A stretch of DNA of 64,000 nucleotides from Chondrilla cf. caribensis. Its lineage: Eukaryota; Porifera; Demospongiae; Chondrillida; Chondrillidae. The stretch lies in the NCBI GenBank assembly GCA_964020155.1, contig OZ026569.1:1792971-1856970 (forward strand). The letters run 5' to 3'. Shown here piece after piece: positions 38,809 through 51,872 of the stretch (positions are counted from its first letter, which is position 1; each line of letters starts with the position of its first letter). The translations under genes and the position numbers were made by a program. The notes beneath the pieces are model-generated. The model saw only the letters and a program-made list of their open reading frames with translations, was not told the DNA's origin and searched no databases.

Positions 38809-41800
38809 GGGCGGGGCTTCCTATTTCGGACGCCATCAAATTCCGGACGCTCGTATTTCGTCCTGAATGGACGCAGACACTTCATTTTTGCTCCAATAGG
38901 AGCCGAAGCGAATTGAATGTACTACCTAATTCCGTAGATGGATCAATGCTTTCTTTTGCGAGTTAGGCTCAAGAATGTAAACCGTCCGAAGTCATATAAT
39001 TTCGGACGGTAGTCATATATTTCCGGACAGTCGCTCGCATATCACGTACGAAAGGATTCGATCTTTCTTCTTTAGTATATAGGTGTATGTACTTTCGCGC
39101 TAATCACAGCGAAAGTTGGAAGTTTAGATCTTCGGAGATGATCGAGTAATGATTATTTAAGGAAAGTGTCCGGAAGTCATCAATTTTCGGACATGTTTGT
39201 CACACAAAATGGCAACTGTATTATAAGAAAACTTCAATAGAACTCAAAATTATATATTGCCCTGTAAAAATCAATTGAACTGAAGGAACAGAAGGTAGAG
39301 ATTCAAGTAGAAGAACAAGTGGAGCACGTAAACTGAAGATCTTTGGCCTTTTTGTGTGGAATCCGGGCACATAAACAGTGATACCACCTTTGGCATCGAT
39401 CGCAACCAACCCACTGGCGCGCTTTGGGGTGGTTACAGAGACTTCGCTGGCAGTCTGAATCCTCCCAAGAATCCTTGCGGATTTGATGCGATGAAGTGAG
39501 CCAGCGTTCATATCTAGGGTTTGGGACGTCATACCCTTCCTCTTTTCTTTTTTGAAATAGCCTGATTTCTTCAGGAGTGAACACATTATCAGGTTCTACT
39601 TCTTGGTTCTCTGTAGGGCAGTGACGAATGTGACATGCAGTGAAGACATAAACATAAACCTAACTCTAACCCTAATCAAACTGAATTACTATTATATGTA
39701 CCTTCTTCACTTCTCTGTTTTCCTTTTCTTTTCTGCTCCTTTCTGACTGCTTCTTGCTTTCTTTCCTTTTCTTGTTGTTTCATCAGCTTCCATGCTTCCT
39801 TTTCTTGTCTCTTCCTCTCTCTTTCCTTCCTATTATGCTCTTTTTGTTCTTGCATCTTCTTCTTCTGCTCTGCCTTCTCTTCCATTTGGTTAATAAACTG
39901 CTCACTTGTGAGCACACGGGCAGTGGGCTGATACTTCTTGACTCCCTGGCAACTAGGTGGTGTTGGACGTTTGAGGATTTTCTCCAAAGGATCTGTAAGA
40001 TCCTGAGATGTGGTACCATCAGCCTGAGGGAAAAATGTTGCAAGCCACAAAGCATGTCTAGGATCCCGGGATTGTTCATTGACAAGTTCTTTTTGCAAAC
40101 TTCTTATGTCCGGACTTCTGATTTGGATGGGCTCCTCATCATCATTTGATTCTTGTGATGGCCCTGTACCTTTTCTTGGTGTGCAGAACGGAACATATGG
40201 TGCAGAATCGTCATGTCCTGTAGAATCATCTGCCTGCAGTTGGGATAAAATTATGTTCCTATTCATAGGATAGACACCAGCCAACCGGAAACATCCAATG
40301 ACATTAGATATTGCCATTCCCTTCACCCACGATGGCCGAAACACCTCATTGAAGTTGTGCCTGTTCAGCACTTTTCCAGGATTAGCATTGAAAAATGCTT
40401 GGCATTCTTTTCGCCAATTGTCCTTCAAAGAGGAAAAGATGCCATTATCTAGTGGCTGCAATAGATGGGTGGTATGTGGAGGCAGGCAGAAAAGAATCAC
40501 TTGCTCCTCCCTGGCCATTCTCAACACACTTGGATTGTAGTGTGAAGCATGTCCATCAAGCAGCAGGAGGAGTGGTCGTGCAGCTGGTGCATGCCTTAGG
40601 AAGTGGCTTTTAAACCATTCCTCAAACAATGTGGAGTCCATCCACCCGCTGTCCGACAAGCCGTAAAAGGTGTCTGGGACCTCGCTCTGGATCATTTGAC
40701 TACTGAGGCTTTTCCTGTCAAAAATGATCATAGGTGGTATGGTGTACCCACTGGCACTTGCACATGCGAGGACAGTGATTTGTACTTTATTGCCTGATGT
40801 AACAGCATATGGGTGTTTCTGTCCTGCTTTCACTACCACCTTGGGAGGCTTGTGTGATAGAGACAGTCCAGTCTCATCACAATTGAATATCTGGCCTGGT
40901 CGCTGTGTAAGGCCGTTTGACCGGATGGTGTCTTCTAGTAAGTTAAAATACTGCTCAATAACCCTGGGGTCATTGGCCATTGCTCGTGCATAGGAGAGTG
41001 GCTCTGCCTGTCTCAATGACACTTCCGGATGTCTCCGCCTAAAAGAATCCCACCATCCCTTTGTAGCTTCTGCTTCTGGGTTATGCAGCCTAGCTATCTG
41101 TGTAGCCAATGAAATCACCTCATTCCGTGATTTCGCATAGCCAACAGAAGCACATCCGCTCAAAAACTCCACTAAGGCTGCTTCCTCATCTTCAGTTAGG
41201 TATCGCTTGGAACCACTCTTAACATGCAAGGCCACTCTGCCAGACACTTTATCATGGAGTGTGGATCTCGGAATACCATACTCCTCTGCAGCTCTCCTGA
41301 TGCTCATTTTTTTGGACATTACTGCCTCATAGGCCTTTTCCAGGCTGTCCAAACCATATGTGCAGTATGTTAAAGGACGCTGGGGCAGAAAAGGAACTCT
41401 GATGCACGTGCTACCAGTGGATCTGGCTAGGCGAGATGATAGTGGGATGCACTGAACATATGGAGCACTTGTAGCCATATCGGAACACCTATATACAGTC
41501 TGCATGACATATAAGAACAAAGTAGTCATTGCATGTCATATATCCTTTAGTCTGGAAAGTGATTGCATACCTTGACTTCCTGTCAACAATCCAACCCCTG
41601 GTATTATTATAACGATATCGATAATAGATCGCAAAGATAACAATTCTTGCAGAAACTGTAGCCTTTAAGACGCGCGAAATTCGAAATCCGGCTTATTGCG
41701 GGATAAACGAAAACATGGCGTTCAATACTTAATCACTTCCGGGGAATAGGATTAACAGACAAAATCGAACTTCAGTCATTCTAAAGGGATTAGACCATGA

Positions 41801-42274
41801 CATTTTGCCTCGGATGATATTCAATGGCAATTAATGGGTACAAAACGTCGAAATGGGTCCTGATTTCGATTATTCTCGGGCTATCGCCATGTCCGAAAAT
41901 TGATGACTTCCGGACACTTTCCTTAAATAATCATTACTCGATCATCTCCGAAGATCTAAACTTCCAACTTTCGCTGTGATTAGCGCGAAAGTACATACAC
42001 CTATATACTAAAGAAGAAAGATCGAATCCTTTCGTACGTGATATGCGAGCGACTGTCCGGAAATATATGACTACCGTCCGAAATTATATGACTTCGGACG
42101 GTTTACATTCTTGAGCCTAACTCGCAAAAGAAAGCATTGATCCATCTACGGAATTAGGTAGTATATTCAATTCGCTTCGGCTCCTACTGGAGCAAAAATG
42201 AAGTGTCTGCGTCCATTCAGGACGAAATACGAGCGTCCGAAATTTGATGGCGTCCGAAATAGGAAGCCACGCCC
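38809..42274. mobile_element. Pogo/Tigger-like transposon, apparently complete (3466 bp)
   Basis: Terminal inverted repeats of 387 bp each (38809-39195 and 41888-42274), identical in length and nearly so in sequence, starting GGGCGGGGCTTCCTATTTCG and ending in the complement of GGGCGTGGCTTCCTATTTCG. They are flanked by TA at 38807-38808 and 42275-42276, the Tc1/mariner-type target duplication. It encloses one spliced transposase gene on the minus strand with all frames open. Sub-repeats of TTTCCGGAC/GTCCGAAA type recur within the inverted repeats. Confidence 0.93.
39303..41478 (-). CDS. Pogo/Tigger-like DDE transposase with C-terminal PHD finger
   Basis: Two exons (41478-39702 and 39610-39303) join in phase across a 91-bp intron to 694 residues. 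A pipsqueak-type helix-turn-helix comes first (SLEKAYEAVMSKKMSIRRAA...STLHDKV), then a CENP-B-like second HTH (TEDEEAALVEF...WWDSFRRRHPE). The DDE catalytic core follows with FNCDETGLS, LLLLLDGHASHYN and LLQPLDNGIF carrying the three expected acidic residues. A basic Lys/Glu-rich coiled stretch precedes the splice. Exon 2 adds an FTPEEIRLFQKRKEEGYD segment and a Cys4-His-Cys3 PHD-like finger (CNHPKARQWVGCDRCQRWYH...CSTC). It catalyses cut-and-paste transposition in the nucleus. No stop or frameshift, so it is possibly still active. Confidence 0.9.
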
Positions 42275-42276
42275 TA

Positions 42277-42738
42277 GACATTTTTTCTAGATGTACGTAT
42301 TCCTTTTCTCTGCTAAGCATCAATTTGTGCCGATTACTACAGTCTGACATCATTATTCATATGTTCGATCATTTGCGAAGTCTATATTGTACCGTATCAT
42401 TTTGTGAACGTTCATGTGAACAGAGCCTATTTAATGTAGAAAGACATGCGTTGTTAACAATATAAATGTAGAGTTCTATTTCACGTTATTTATAGGACCA
42501 TCGACACTCTAAACTGGTTACGTAGTATAGAGTGTCTATGATAGAACCATAGTACTAGAGAAACAATGTGACCTTCATTTTGGTGGAAGACTGACGTAGG
42601 TGAGTAACTCTATTATCTATTCCTACATTGATCCTCTTAGCTCGGTTCCACAGATTGATCTTGCTTGGCTTGGTGAAGTCTGTCGAATATGTACGGATTC
42701 TACGTGAGTTTATTAAGACCATCTTACTGATATAGCGT
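42277..42738. other. Short AT-rich spacer between two mobile elements
   Basis: No exon seen. It may include the 5' UTR of the retrotransposon, whose 5' boundary I cannot place. Confidence 0.4.
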
Positions 42739-45700
42739 ATGAAAATGGCGGACGAGCAAGGAGATCCCTTACGCGAAATTATGCAAAGCTCTCCCGATTG
42801 GAATACGTTGAATGACTCTTTGAAATCTCCTATTAATACAATTCACGAAAAATTAAAGAAAGACAAGATTACTGTTGCTGAAGCGGATGAAGAACTCATC
42901 AGCTGCATTGTCTCTCACCTCGTAAAAGCCAACGCACTGGTTAAATGCCCACTCCCAAGAAGAAAGTTCCATGCAAAGACTAAAACAGCTACCCAAACCC
43001 TTTGTGATAAGTTGAAAGAAACGAAGAACCGGCTAAGAAGTACACTTCCACGGAATCCCACGGAATTTTTCGCGTCCGTTCGAGCTCACAACAGAATTAA
43101 GAAATTAGCGGATAAAGAATCGGCTACGACAGAAAGACTACTCAACGAGAAAAAGTTTTGGAAAAACCCCATCGACTTTGCCAAAAAGGTATGTACCCAC
43201 TCAGGTCAAGCCCAACCAGACTTCCCCCCAACAGTCTGTCACTCATTCTTCCAATCCACCTATAGTAATAGTGAATATGGAAAACTACCTAAGTGGGTAA
43301 GTGACTCCCTACCTGATGACACCACACAATCCCCTCTGGATATGTCTCCCATTACACCAAAAATTGTTAGGAAAACCATCTTGAAATGTTCTTCCAACTC
43401 CAAACCTGGCAACAATGGAATATCCTACTTCCACCTAAAGCGCCTTCCCAGTACTCACCACCTATTAGCCACCATGTACTCTAAACTCCTGCTTGGGACC
43501 CAAGACTGCCCAAAAAGCTGGTGTATGGGAAAGTTCATACTCCTATACAAAGACGGTCCAAGTAACGATCCTGCCAGCTTTCGTCCAATTGCCCTCACCT
43601 CTACCATTGGCAAGGTTTTCAACAAAATCCTTGCACAACGCCTTGAAACCTTCCTTTTAGAAAATGGCTTTGTGAATACAACAACCCAGAAAGGGTTCCT
43701 ATCAGGGGTGAATGGGACCTACGAGCACATTTTTACGCTGTCAGCAATCATAGAGAATGCTAAGCAAAATGGCCTTCCTATCAATATCACTTTTCTCGAT
43801 CTGCGAAATGCCTTCGGATCAGTATCACACAAACTGATCGCTGACATGCTCCAATTGGCCAAACTTCCACCACCATTCATTAACTATGTACAGAATTGCT
43901 ACTCACTGCTTGAAGGATTCGTTGAAACGAAATTTTGGTCAACACCCACTTTCCCCATTAGAAGAGGCATCTTCCAGGGCGATACCCTGTCACCTGTAAT
44001 TTTCCTCCTAATATTCAGTCCCATAGTCAACCTGGCAGATCGTCTCAAATCTGGAGGATATGTACCATACATTACTGTTCCAAATTCAGTTGGACTCCCT
44101 CCAGTCAACTCACACATCTACCTAGAATGGAATGAGGAAGAATCGGATGAACCCAAAGGGTGGTACCTCTGTAAGATAGTGGAATATTTCAGTGACGGTC
44201 GCTGCCGTGTTGAGTACCCAAAGAACACAGAAGAGGTAATCGCTCTTGCAGATACCACATGGAAACTTGCCAGTGGTAACAGTAAAAAATACCGCAAGCC
44301 TGAAGATGCTCTCCCAGATCCCAAGTTACCACATATTCGCAAGAAAATGAAGGAACCCATCCTACTTGCTGCCACCCCACATAGAACAAAAGCCTTCGCA
44401 GATGACCTTACGCTTATCTCAAAAGACATCCAGGAACATCAACACATTCTCACCCAGCTTGACCAGTCTTGTGCTGAGCTAGATCTCCACCTCAAACCGC
44501 AAAAATGTATATCATATGTGTTCAACGGCAAAGAAGTCAAAAGAGACAAAGTATTTCAACTAACAGCAGGCAAAACAACCAACCTCTCCACGAAACCAAC
44601 CAAATTTTTGGGAAAGACTATAGGTCATTCCGCAACGACAACCAGCAAAGGAGCCTCCAAAAATTGCACATCCTTCTCACCGCTCGGCTGGACCAATTGA
44701 ACGCTGCAAACATCCGGGGTGAATATGAAGTTTGGTGTCTACAGCATTACCTTCTACCATCTATTGAATTTCACCTGGCCACAAATGCCATCCCCAAAAG
44801 CCAAATCACCAACGCCCAAAAAACTATCACCAGATACCTGCGTTCCTGGCTAAATCTCCCCCAGTGTATTACATCAGCCACACTTTTCCATCAACACAGC
44901 TTGAACATCACATATTTATCCAACTTTAGAGACAAAGCTCAAAGCTCATTCCTACTATCTATCGTCCACTCGCAAGACCCCTTAGTCAGAAGCCTCCACC
45001 CTCTACTTAGTGATGTGCACTTCCAAAAAGCCCTTCAACTATCAGAGGGTAGTCTCAATGCTATTGAAGAAGTAGCAAGAAATCTCCGTAGAGACTACTC
45101 CACCACTAAGTCGCAAGGAAAAAGAATAAAAGACACATGCAAGGCCACCCTAGCTGACAAACAAAGACAGGAATGGGACAATCATCTAAATCAACTCTCT
45201 GTGCAAAATCGTCTCCTAGAAATAACCGTCTTAGAAGAAGCCAACCCAGTCTGGAAACGCCTCATGTATGGTATGCCCTCAAAGCAGTTATCTTTCTTGC
45301 TACGTGCAGCCACTGAATGCCTTCCATCCCCTGTTACTTTGGCTGGAATGATAATTCATGTGGATCGTAAATGTGCACTGTGTGGTAATCCACACTCCAC
45401 AGCTAAGCACATATTGAGCTGCTGTCCATCAGCACTAACTAGATATGCATGGCGACATGATAAGGCCCTTCTATCCATCACACAATACCTCAAACACCAC
45501 AACCGGGACTGCAACATCTATGCAGACTTAGATGGACATCGAGCATCAGAGTCACCTCCGTCAACTCTCCCTCCATCGATAATGCACACATTATCTCGTC
45601 CAGACATCTGCGTGATTGACAACAAAACCATCACATTCATTGAACTTACAATACCATGGAACAGCGAGGACAACATCAATGCAGCACATCGCTTTAAAAA

Positions 45701-45941
45701 ATCAAAATCTAACTACCAATCACTCATTTGTGATTTACACCAGCTAGGATACAAGGCTACTCTGATACCAATTGAAATTGGATGCCTCGGCCACTACAGG
45801 CCTGATTTACCATCTTGCCTGGCAGCGATTGCCCAAACTTCCAAGATAACGACTCGACAAATGCTTGATCAAACATCATCCAACATTATTATGTCCAGTA
45901 AGAGAATATTTGACGCACGGCACTGTAATCTTTGGACTTGA
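42739..45941 (+). pseudogene. Non-LTR retrotransposon with RT and restriction-like endonuclease, frameshifted
   Basis: The first frame (42739-44700) encodes a 150-residue N-terminal region and a reverse transcriptase: WCMGKFILLYKDG, FRPIALTSTIGK, FLDLRNAFGSVSH (motif A Asp), GDTLSPVIFLLIF (motif B) and KAFADDLTLIS (motif C FADD). About 120 residues are inserted between motifs B and C, including a Tudor/agenet-like segment (GWYLCKIVEYFSDGRCRVEY). A second frame (to 45941) holds the thumb, a zinc knuckle (CALCGNPHSTAKHILSC) and a PD-(D/E)xK-type endonuclease (RPDICV, then ELTIPWNSED). This is the R2/NeSL-like class without an APE endonuclease. The two frames are offset near 44640-44665, next to an A-run, consistent with a single-base indel. 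No poly-A tail or target duplication identified. Confidence 0.85.
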
Positions 45942-46924
45942 CTAAAAATCTTTTACCCTGTAACCACTCTCATTTTATATATTTCTTACATTCAATATTA
46001 TTATACAATATTATTTCATTATATTATAAAATTCACCGTATCAAATTCTGTATATGTGTACTTCAACGTTAATTGTATTTACTGTCCAATATCATCAATA
46101 TTAGTGTCCTTGCCAAGTAAATGTCTTTTTCTATAGACCAAATCTTGAGTTCTAGGACTGTTTGTTTCTTTGTATCCATTGTTGTCAAATTGATATAATG
46201 ATTCAACCCCCAGTCATTTCATGGGGATTGCTCTTACTCTAAAGAAAATGTTAGGTAGCTAGCTATACTCAGTCATGCGTCTATTCTTACTCTAGATCAC
46301 TGAAATTGTTGAGATATAGTATATAGTGCTGGTCGATATCCACTTGAAGGTTATTCAGCTAACTAGTCCCCATCAATATCTCGATATAACTAAATATCGC
46401 GATATTCCCTTGCTTAAATCTTGTACAATAATCATTTCTTGCTAACACAATTCAGCATCTCTATAGACTTCAGCAGTGGTTTCACATGGCCTTTAATGTT
46501 TAGGTGTGCAACAGCAATTTAACTTCTTGATAATTTATCTAGTTATATAACTATCGCTGTTGTAGCACACCTAGACAGGCTACAACTACAACACAGCCTC
46601 AGATATGTTGATAATATATCATGTATGACGTCTTGATACTGATGACACATGATATTATTATTACATCAATATTTTGTGAAATACTACAAATATTGTCATA
46701 TTGGTCAACAATAATGGTATGATAGTCCATCCTAACCCTACCCTAGCCAACCGCATTCTATACCAATTGAGTGTACGATCAATTGATGTTTATAATTACT
46801 GAACACAATACCAATTAAAAGTAGACCATGTAGTAGTTTGTAAAGAACAATCTATAAATGAACAATGTATATTTGTAGTTCAACAACTGTTACAGTACCA
46901 ATTTTGTTTTTTTGATGGTAATCT
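45942..46924. other. No gene recognised
   Basis: Very AT-rich sequence downstream of the retrotransposon. It probably contains its 3' UTR and that of the convergent minus-strand gene. Confidence 0.45.
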
Positions 46925-49900
46925 CTATCTTCCAGTACATTTCAAGTGGTACGACCTCCCACATTTGCTGCATTCTAGCCACTTTTCTTCTTCATCTGTC
47001 ACCTTTTTCCACTTCATTCCACAAGCACTGCATATATCCTTTTTGATAGTTTCTTTCTTCTTCATTGCAATGAAGTGTTTGGGACCTGTTGGGCATGAAG
47101 TTACAATGTTTCAAGCATATTTGTATCATCTTGTATAGATTTGAAGTCAAATACGTATCATACTGTGTGATGTTCTTTTAACTCGAAGTGGTGACATTAA
47201 TTGTTTTTTCTTTGTAATCCTCCCTAATAATTGAATAAATTCAATATATTAACAAATTTGTACTGCAATTTGTTCTTATTAATTCAAACAAAGATACTCA
47301 CTATCAGCACTGCCAAATGCAAGGGTCCGTCTCACATTGCTCATGCTGACATCTGTGAACCTCGTTCTTTTTGATGGGCTTCCCCTCTAAACAGGGAGTT
47401 GTGACACATGCATGGTACGTATGCACTTATTGATTTTGCTAATTAGACAATATTTGTACAAGCAATGTTAACCTCCAGTTGTTCCCTCTTTTTTGGTGTG
47501 AGAGCAGACAATAACATGTCTAGGAATCTTCTCTTTTCCAAGTCTTCATCTGATATAGAGCTTAATGTGTACATGTGCATTTATTGTCCGTTAAGCATTG
47601 ACATCTAAAATGTACATGTTACATGCATTCATACTTGGCAATCTTATGTCTACTGTTGGCCATTTTATATATGAACCCACACAGAAGGCATCTTGGCTGT
47701 AGCCAGGAGGTGCTCGAATACAAGTCTCCACCAGCATTACTGCTGATTCATGGCTCTCAACTCTTTCTCCATGTACTGTTGTTTGTGCAGGTATGTTCAC
47801 CCTGGCCACTACCTCTCCATTGAGGACAAGCTCCATAACTACATAACAAGATAAGACATAATAAGTATGTGTGTATGTATCATACTATGTATGTATGTAT
47901 GTAAATGGTGTAATATAATGTTATATATTCTGCACTTGGTAACTTTGGATGGGTACTTGTTGAAGATTGGGGCTCCAATTCTTGAGTAGTATATGCAAAG
48001 TGTATTACTGTGTAGTATTATCTGAACATTCATGACAAGTATGCAGTACATCTTTTTTGGCATCTGTATAATATGTATGTAAATATACTGGGACGTGTGC
48101 AGGAGCATTTTTATTTTGGTGGTGCTGATACAAAGTAGGGCTTAGTATGTCTGTCTTACTCTTCGATCCACTGGGGGTGTTGTGTTTACTGGTAGCAGAT
48201 GGAGGTTCAATCACACCTATGTGTCACAATAGTACGTACTGTGTACGACAGGTCATGATTATAATTACACACATTGTACCCCACCTTCCGTTTCTGAGTG
48301 TTGTATTTCTGTAACTGGATCACTCAAACCTATATAAATATTATGTGATACATACGTACAAAATATCTATGTAATGGTATGATACATTGAATCTGAATTA
48401 ATGATAATAATAAAAGTATACACATACAATTATATACATGCTATGTACTTAATTCATAGACATTCACCTTCACCACCTCCATCGCCCTCTGTATCTAATC
48501 CCGATAGGGTGGTTTTAGTAGACTGTGAGGATCCGGGTAGACAAACTTGTGATTCTACAGAAGTATATTTATAATATGCATGTATAAATATAACAGCCTG
48601 CATCATGGTACTCAATTGCTAGAAGTTCCACAGCATACAAATTTCTGTAAAACATGGAAATATGCCGCTCTGAGATTTGTTTGCAAGTTATGTATGGCCT
48701 TTGTGATATAATCACAGTACGTATAATCACAGAAATCCTGAGAATGATGTACACAGTAGTCTGGAATGGTCTTCATTCAGCTTACCGTTGCTTATCGGAG
48801 TGGATGTCATGGCAGTTTTTGGGGCATCATCAAGTGATTCTGTGTTTTATTAAGAAACAACTATTGTGATATTGATGCATACTTATGTAATCACTTGTAA
48901 CTTGATATCGAACCTTGCGCAAATAGAGAATGTTCCATGGTGCCAGTATGTGAGACCAATGATGATTCTGCAATAAATTAAAATTTAATGTTATAGTTAT
49001 TAATGCATGAATATGTTACTTGTAAACTATAATTGCACTGATGTGTGCTTAATTTTGATTAATACCTTTGATCAGGTCAGTGGTTTTTTTCTTACCCTTT
49101 TCTTTCACAAAGTGTTTTGTCACTATATTGAATTATTAAACAAATTGTCAATAGGTAGGAAATACGTACTCACGTGCATTTATGCACATAGACAGATACA
49201 CACACTTGTGCGTACACTTAGGGGATATAGTGGATATTAAGTTAGAAATTAGGATGGCTTCACCTTCAGGTAGGATGTCATAAAATTCCTCAGGTACATC
49301 TTCGTTTGGGATGCATATGCATCCCAAACTAAACTGCTGACACTGGAGCTATCTCTTCTTTCAATCAATGTTTTCTTGGCCCCAGGCCTCAGAAAAAATT
49401 GCTTTGCTCAGGAGAGACAGCTAGGTTTTGACCTCACTATCCTGCGAAGATGTTCCTCATTGTCATGTTGGATTCCATAGCTGTCGAGGAGGTTCAGAAA
49501 ACCTTGCATGGCTATTGCCAGCCCAGCTATCTTCATGTCACCAACCCGATAGGTGACTGCAAGGTTAATAACCTGGAGAAACAATATTTGTATTGCCTGA
49601 TAAATCTATTCGTTTGTATGTATCATTTCAATAGTGCTTGTGTGTACAGGCTTCACCTACTTCCATTCAGTATACATATGTACCATTTACTATAGTACAT
49701 ACTTATGTACATACATACATAGCACACTTCTACTCAGTATAATACATATGTATGTGCATACATACATGGCACACTTCCACTTAGTATAATATATACATAG
49801 GTACATATGTACATAGCGCATGTCCACTCAGTATGGTATGTACCTACGTACATAGCACCACACAATGACAATGTTCACCTGAAAACTGTAGTGAACTATA

Positions 49901-51662
49901 ACTCACCTCTTCAACTAAAGCTACCTCACTTAGGAGTGTAAGATATTGGCTGAAGGGTAGGGTTAACCTGTTTTTTTCATCTTTGCCCTAATACTTTACT
50001 ATCTCCTCACTCCATACATCCTTGAAAAAAGCTTTGATGGAGATCTCATCAAGACCAGACATTTTCACTCTGTTCGCAATCTGTTGTGTGAACAATTGAT
50101 TTAACCAGACTTACGTAATTGTAATTCAATTTACATGCTGACTATATAGTGTATCTTTTATCTTGTGACAAATGTATGTATGTAAGTGTGCTATGAGACC
50201 ACTAGCGTCACAATGAATAGCTTTTCTAAAAGCTGACACTAGTAAGAGATTGTTACTAACAATATCTGTATGTACGTACGTATGTAGCATATGTCATTAA
50301 TTATAATAATGCCTTGCAGTCCATTGTGCTTGTAACTAGTACATGTAAGTATTTATTCAGTACCTCGATTGTTATCCATAGCAAGCGAGCATATCCAACA
50401 GCCATGCAGCCTCTCTTCAACGACATTGTTGGTGGCATTGATAACAAAGGCTTTCAATTCCTCTTGATCTGTTGGTTGTGTATTGATCATCTTATGTCCA
50501 ATAGATAGTAGTTCTCTGACTGTTGATGATAGTTGCTCCATTTGGTTGCTGACATTTAATTTGAACGTTTTCAAGATGAGAGGACAGCTCATTTTGGAAA
50601 GGGATGATTGTTAGGCCGTTGATGTATCTACATACATGTTCAATAAATAATTACACTAATTGTTATGATCCACGTATACACAGAATGAATCCTCTGGCCT
50701 CAATGTACTGTACGTACTGTAGCATGCATGGCCTGTTTTGTGGGAGTAGCAGTCAGATAGTGAAATTTAAAATGTACGAAGGTCAAAGTATACATATTGA
50801 CTATGAGACAATATTGAATACATACAGCTGAATACATACAGCTCTGCTGTTGTAGCAATGTTGTGTTTGGTATACAGACATATTATCCAGCTTGTTACTG
50901 TGTACATACTTTTGACCAAGAAAATATTGCCATTAATTTGAAGTTCAGTTATACCAGAGGACCCACTGCATATTGTATTCTTGGGGAACAGTGCATGCCA
51001 ACAAATTACTTCAACGTATATAGAAGTAATACTCACCTAGCTTCCTCCAATTTGCTCATTGCATCAATGATGAACTCATTGACGCATATGAGTGGTACAC
51101 ATCTGTCTGGTACAGCCTGTTGTGATGTTCCAAGTAACCCACCTCCAAAGGCTCTCATAATGGTTTCCTTGAAAATGTCTAATTTACTTGGGTTATCGTA
51201 AATCAAATGAATTAGTACATGAGTGTTATGCACATGCATGTGTTACAGTATGATACTATGATGATGCACACGTGTACACTTTGCACGTGCATGCATGCTC
51301 AAAATGTCGTCACAAGCACACAATATAGTCTCAGATTTATGTTGTCAAATCACTATCTATGTATGGTTAGGTATATGAAATGAAAATGTGTTTGATTGCA
51401 TACCGAGTAATGCCAGACCACTGATGAAGTTTTCCTGCAGGCATGTTTTGAGAAGGCACACTGTTGTCTTGAGTGGCTCTATGCCTGGTGGTATTTCCTT
51501 CACAGGGGGTGATGGGAGACCAAGTGTTCCAAACACAGTATCATGCAGCAGATACACCTGCCTGTCATGAGGTATTTCTTCACCACTTGATGTGAATTGA
51601 CTCTTATGAGTGAAGATGAAGGTGTCTGTCTCTGGCTGGCATCCGAGGCAAACAGCTGACAT
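46925..51662 (-). CDS. Multi-exon gene with C-terminal zinc finger, unknown function (partial model)
   Basis: Phase-consistent 5' exons are 51662-51404 (MSAVCLGCQPETDTFIFTH...), 51178-51037 (DIFKETIMRAFGGGLLGTS...) and 50587-50364 (...NVSNQMEQLSSTVRELL...). Further exon-like pieces with AG/GT borders follow near 49565-49440 (TYRVGDMKIAGLAIAMQGFL), 48.8-48.1 kb (Ser/Thr-rich, disordered), 47836-47591, 47575-47470 (DEDLEKRRFLDMLLSALTPK) and 47390-47280 (GSPSKRTRFTDVSMSNVRR). The end near 47110-46925 reads ICSACGMKWKKV...WLECSKCGRSYHLKC, a PHD-like Cys/His finger, then stop. The helical middle and basic tail suggest a nuclear scaffold protein, but I do not recognise the family. Middle junctions are unverified. 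Confidence 0.45.
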
Positions 51663-51872
51663 CTTATGAACCTGTGATCTGCAATTATTACATATCATAT
51701 CATTATCAGTGTTGATCATTGCATTGCTATAATATATTTTGACCTTGTGCACTTCATTAGCATGACAGTCTGGAATACAATGTATGTATCTACATACATT
51801 GTATACATTTGTATATATAACCCTATATCCCTAACCTTATATTATATAACTGTTACAGCTGTACATATAAAC

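Noticed and set aside
39754..40540. Plus-strand hydrophobic frames over the transposase
   Set aside because: Antisense shadows of the DDE transposase coding sequence.
38698..42300. Transposon-interrupted gene joined across the pogo-like element
   Set aside because: Only a 14-codon exon is visible on the left and no partner exon on the right, so no gene model can be supported.
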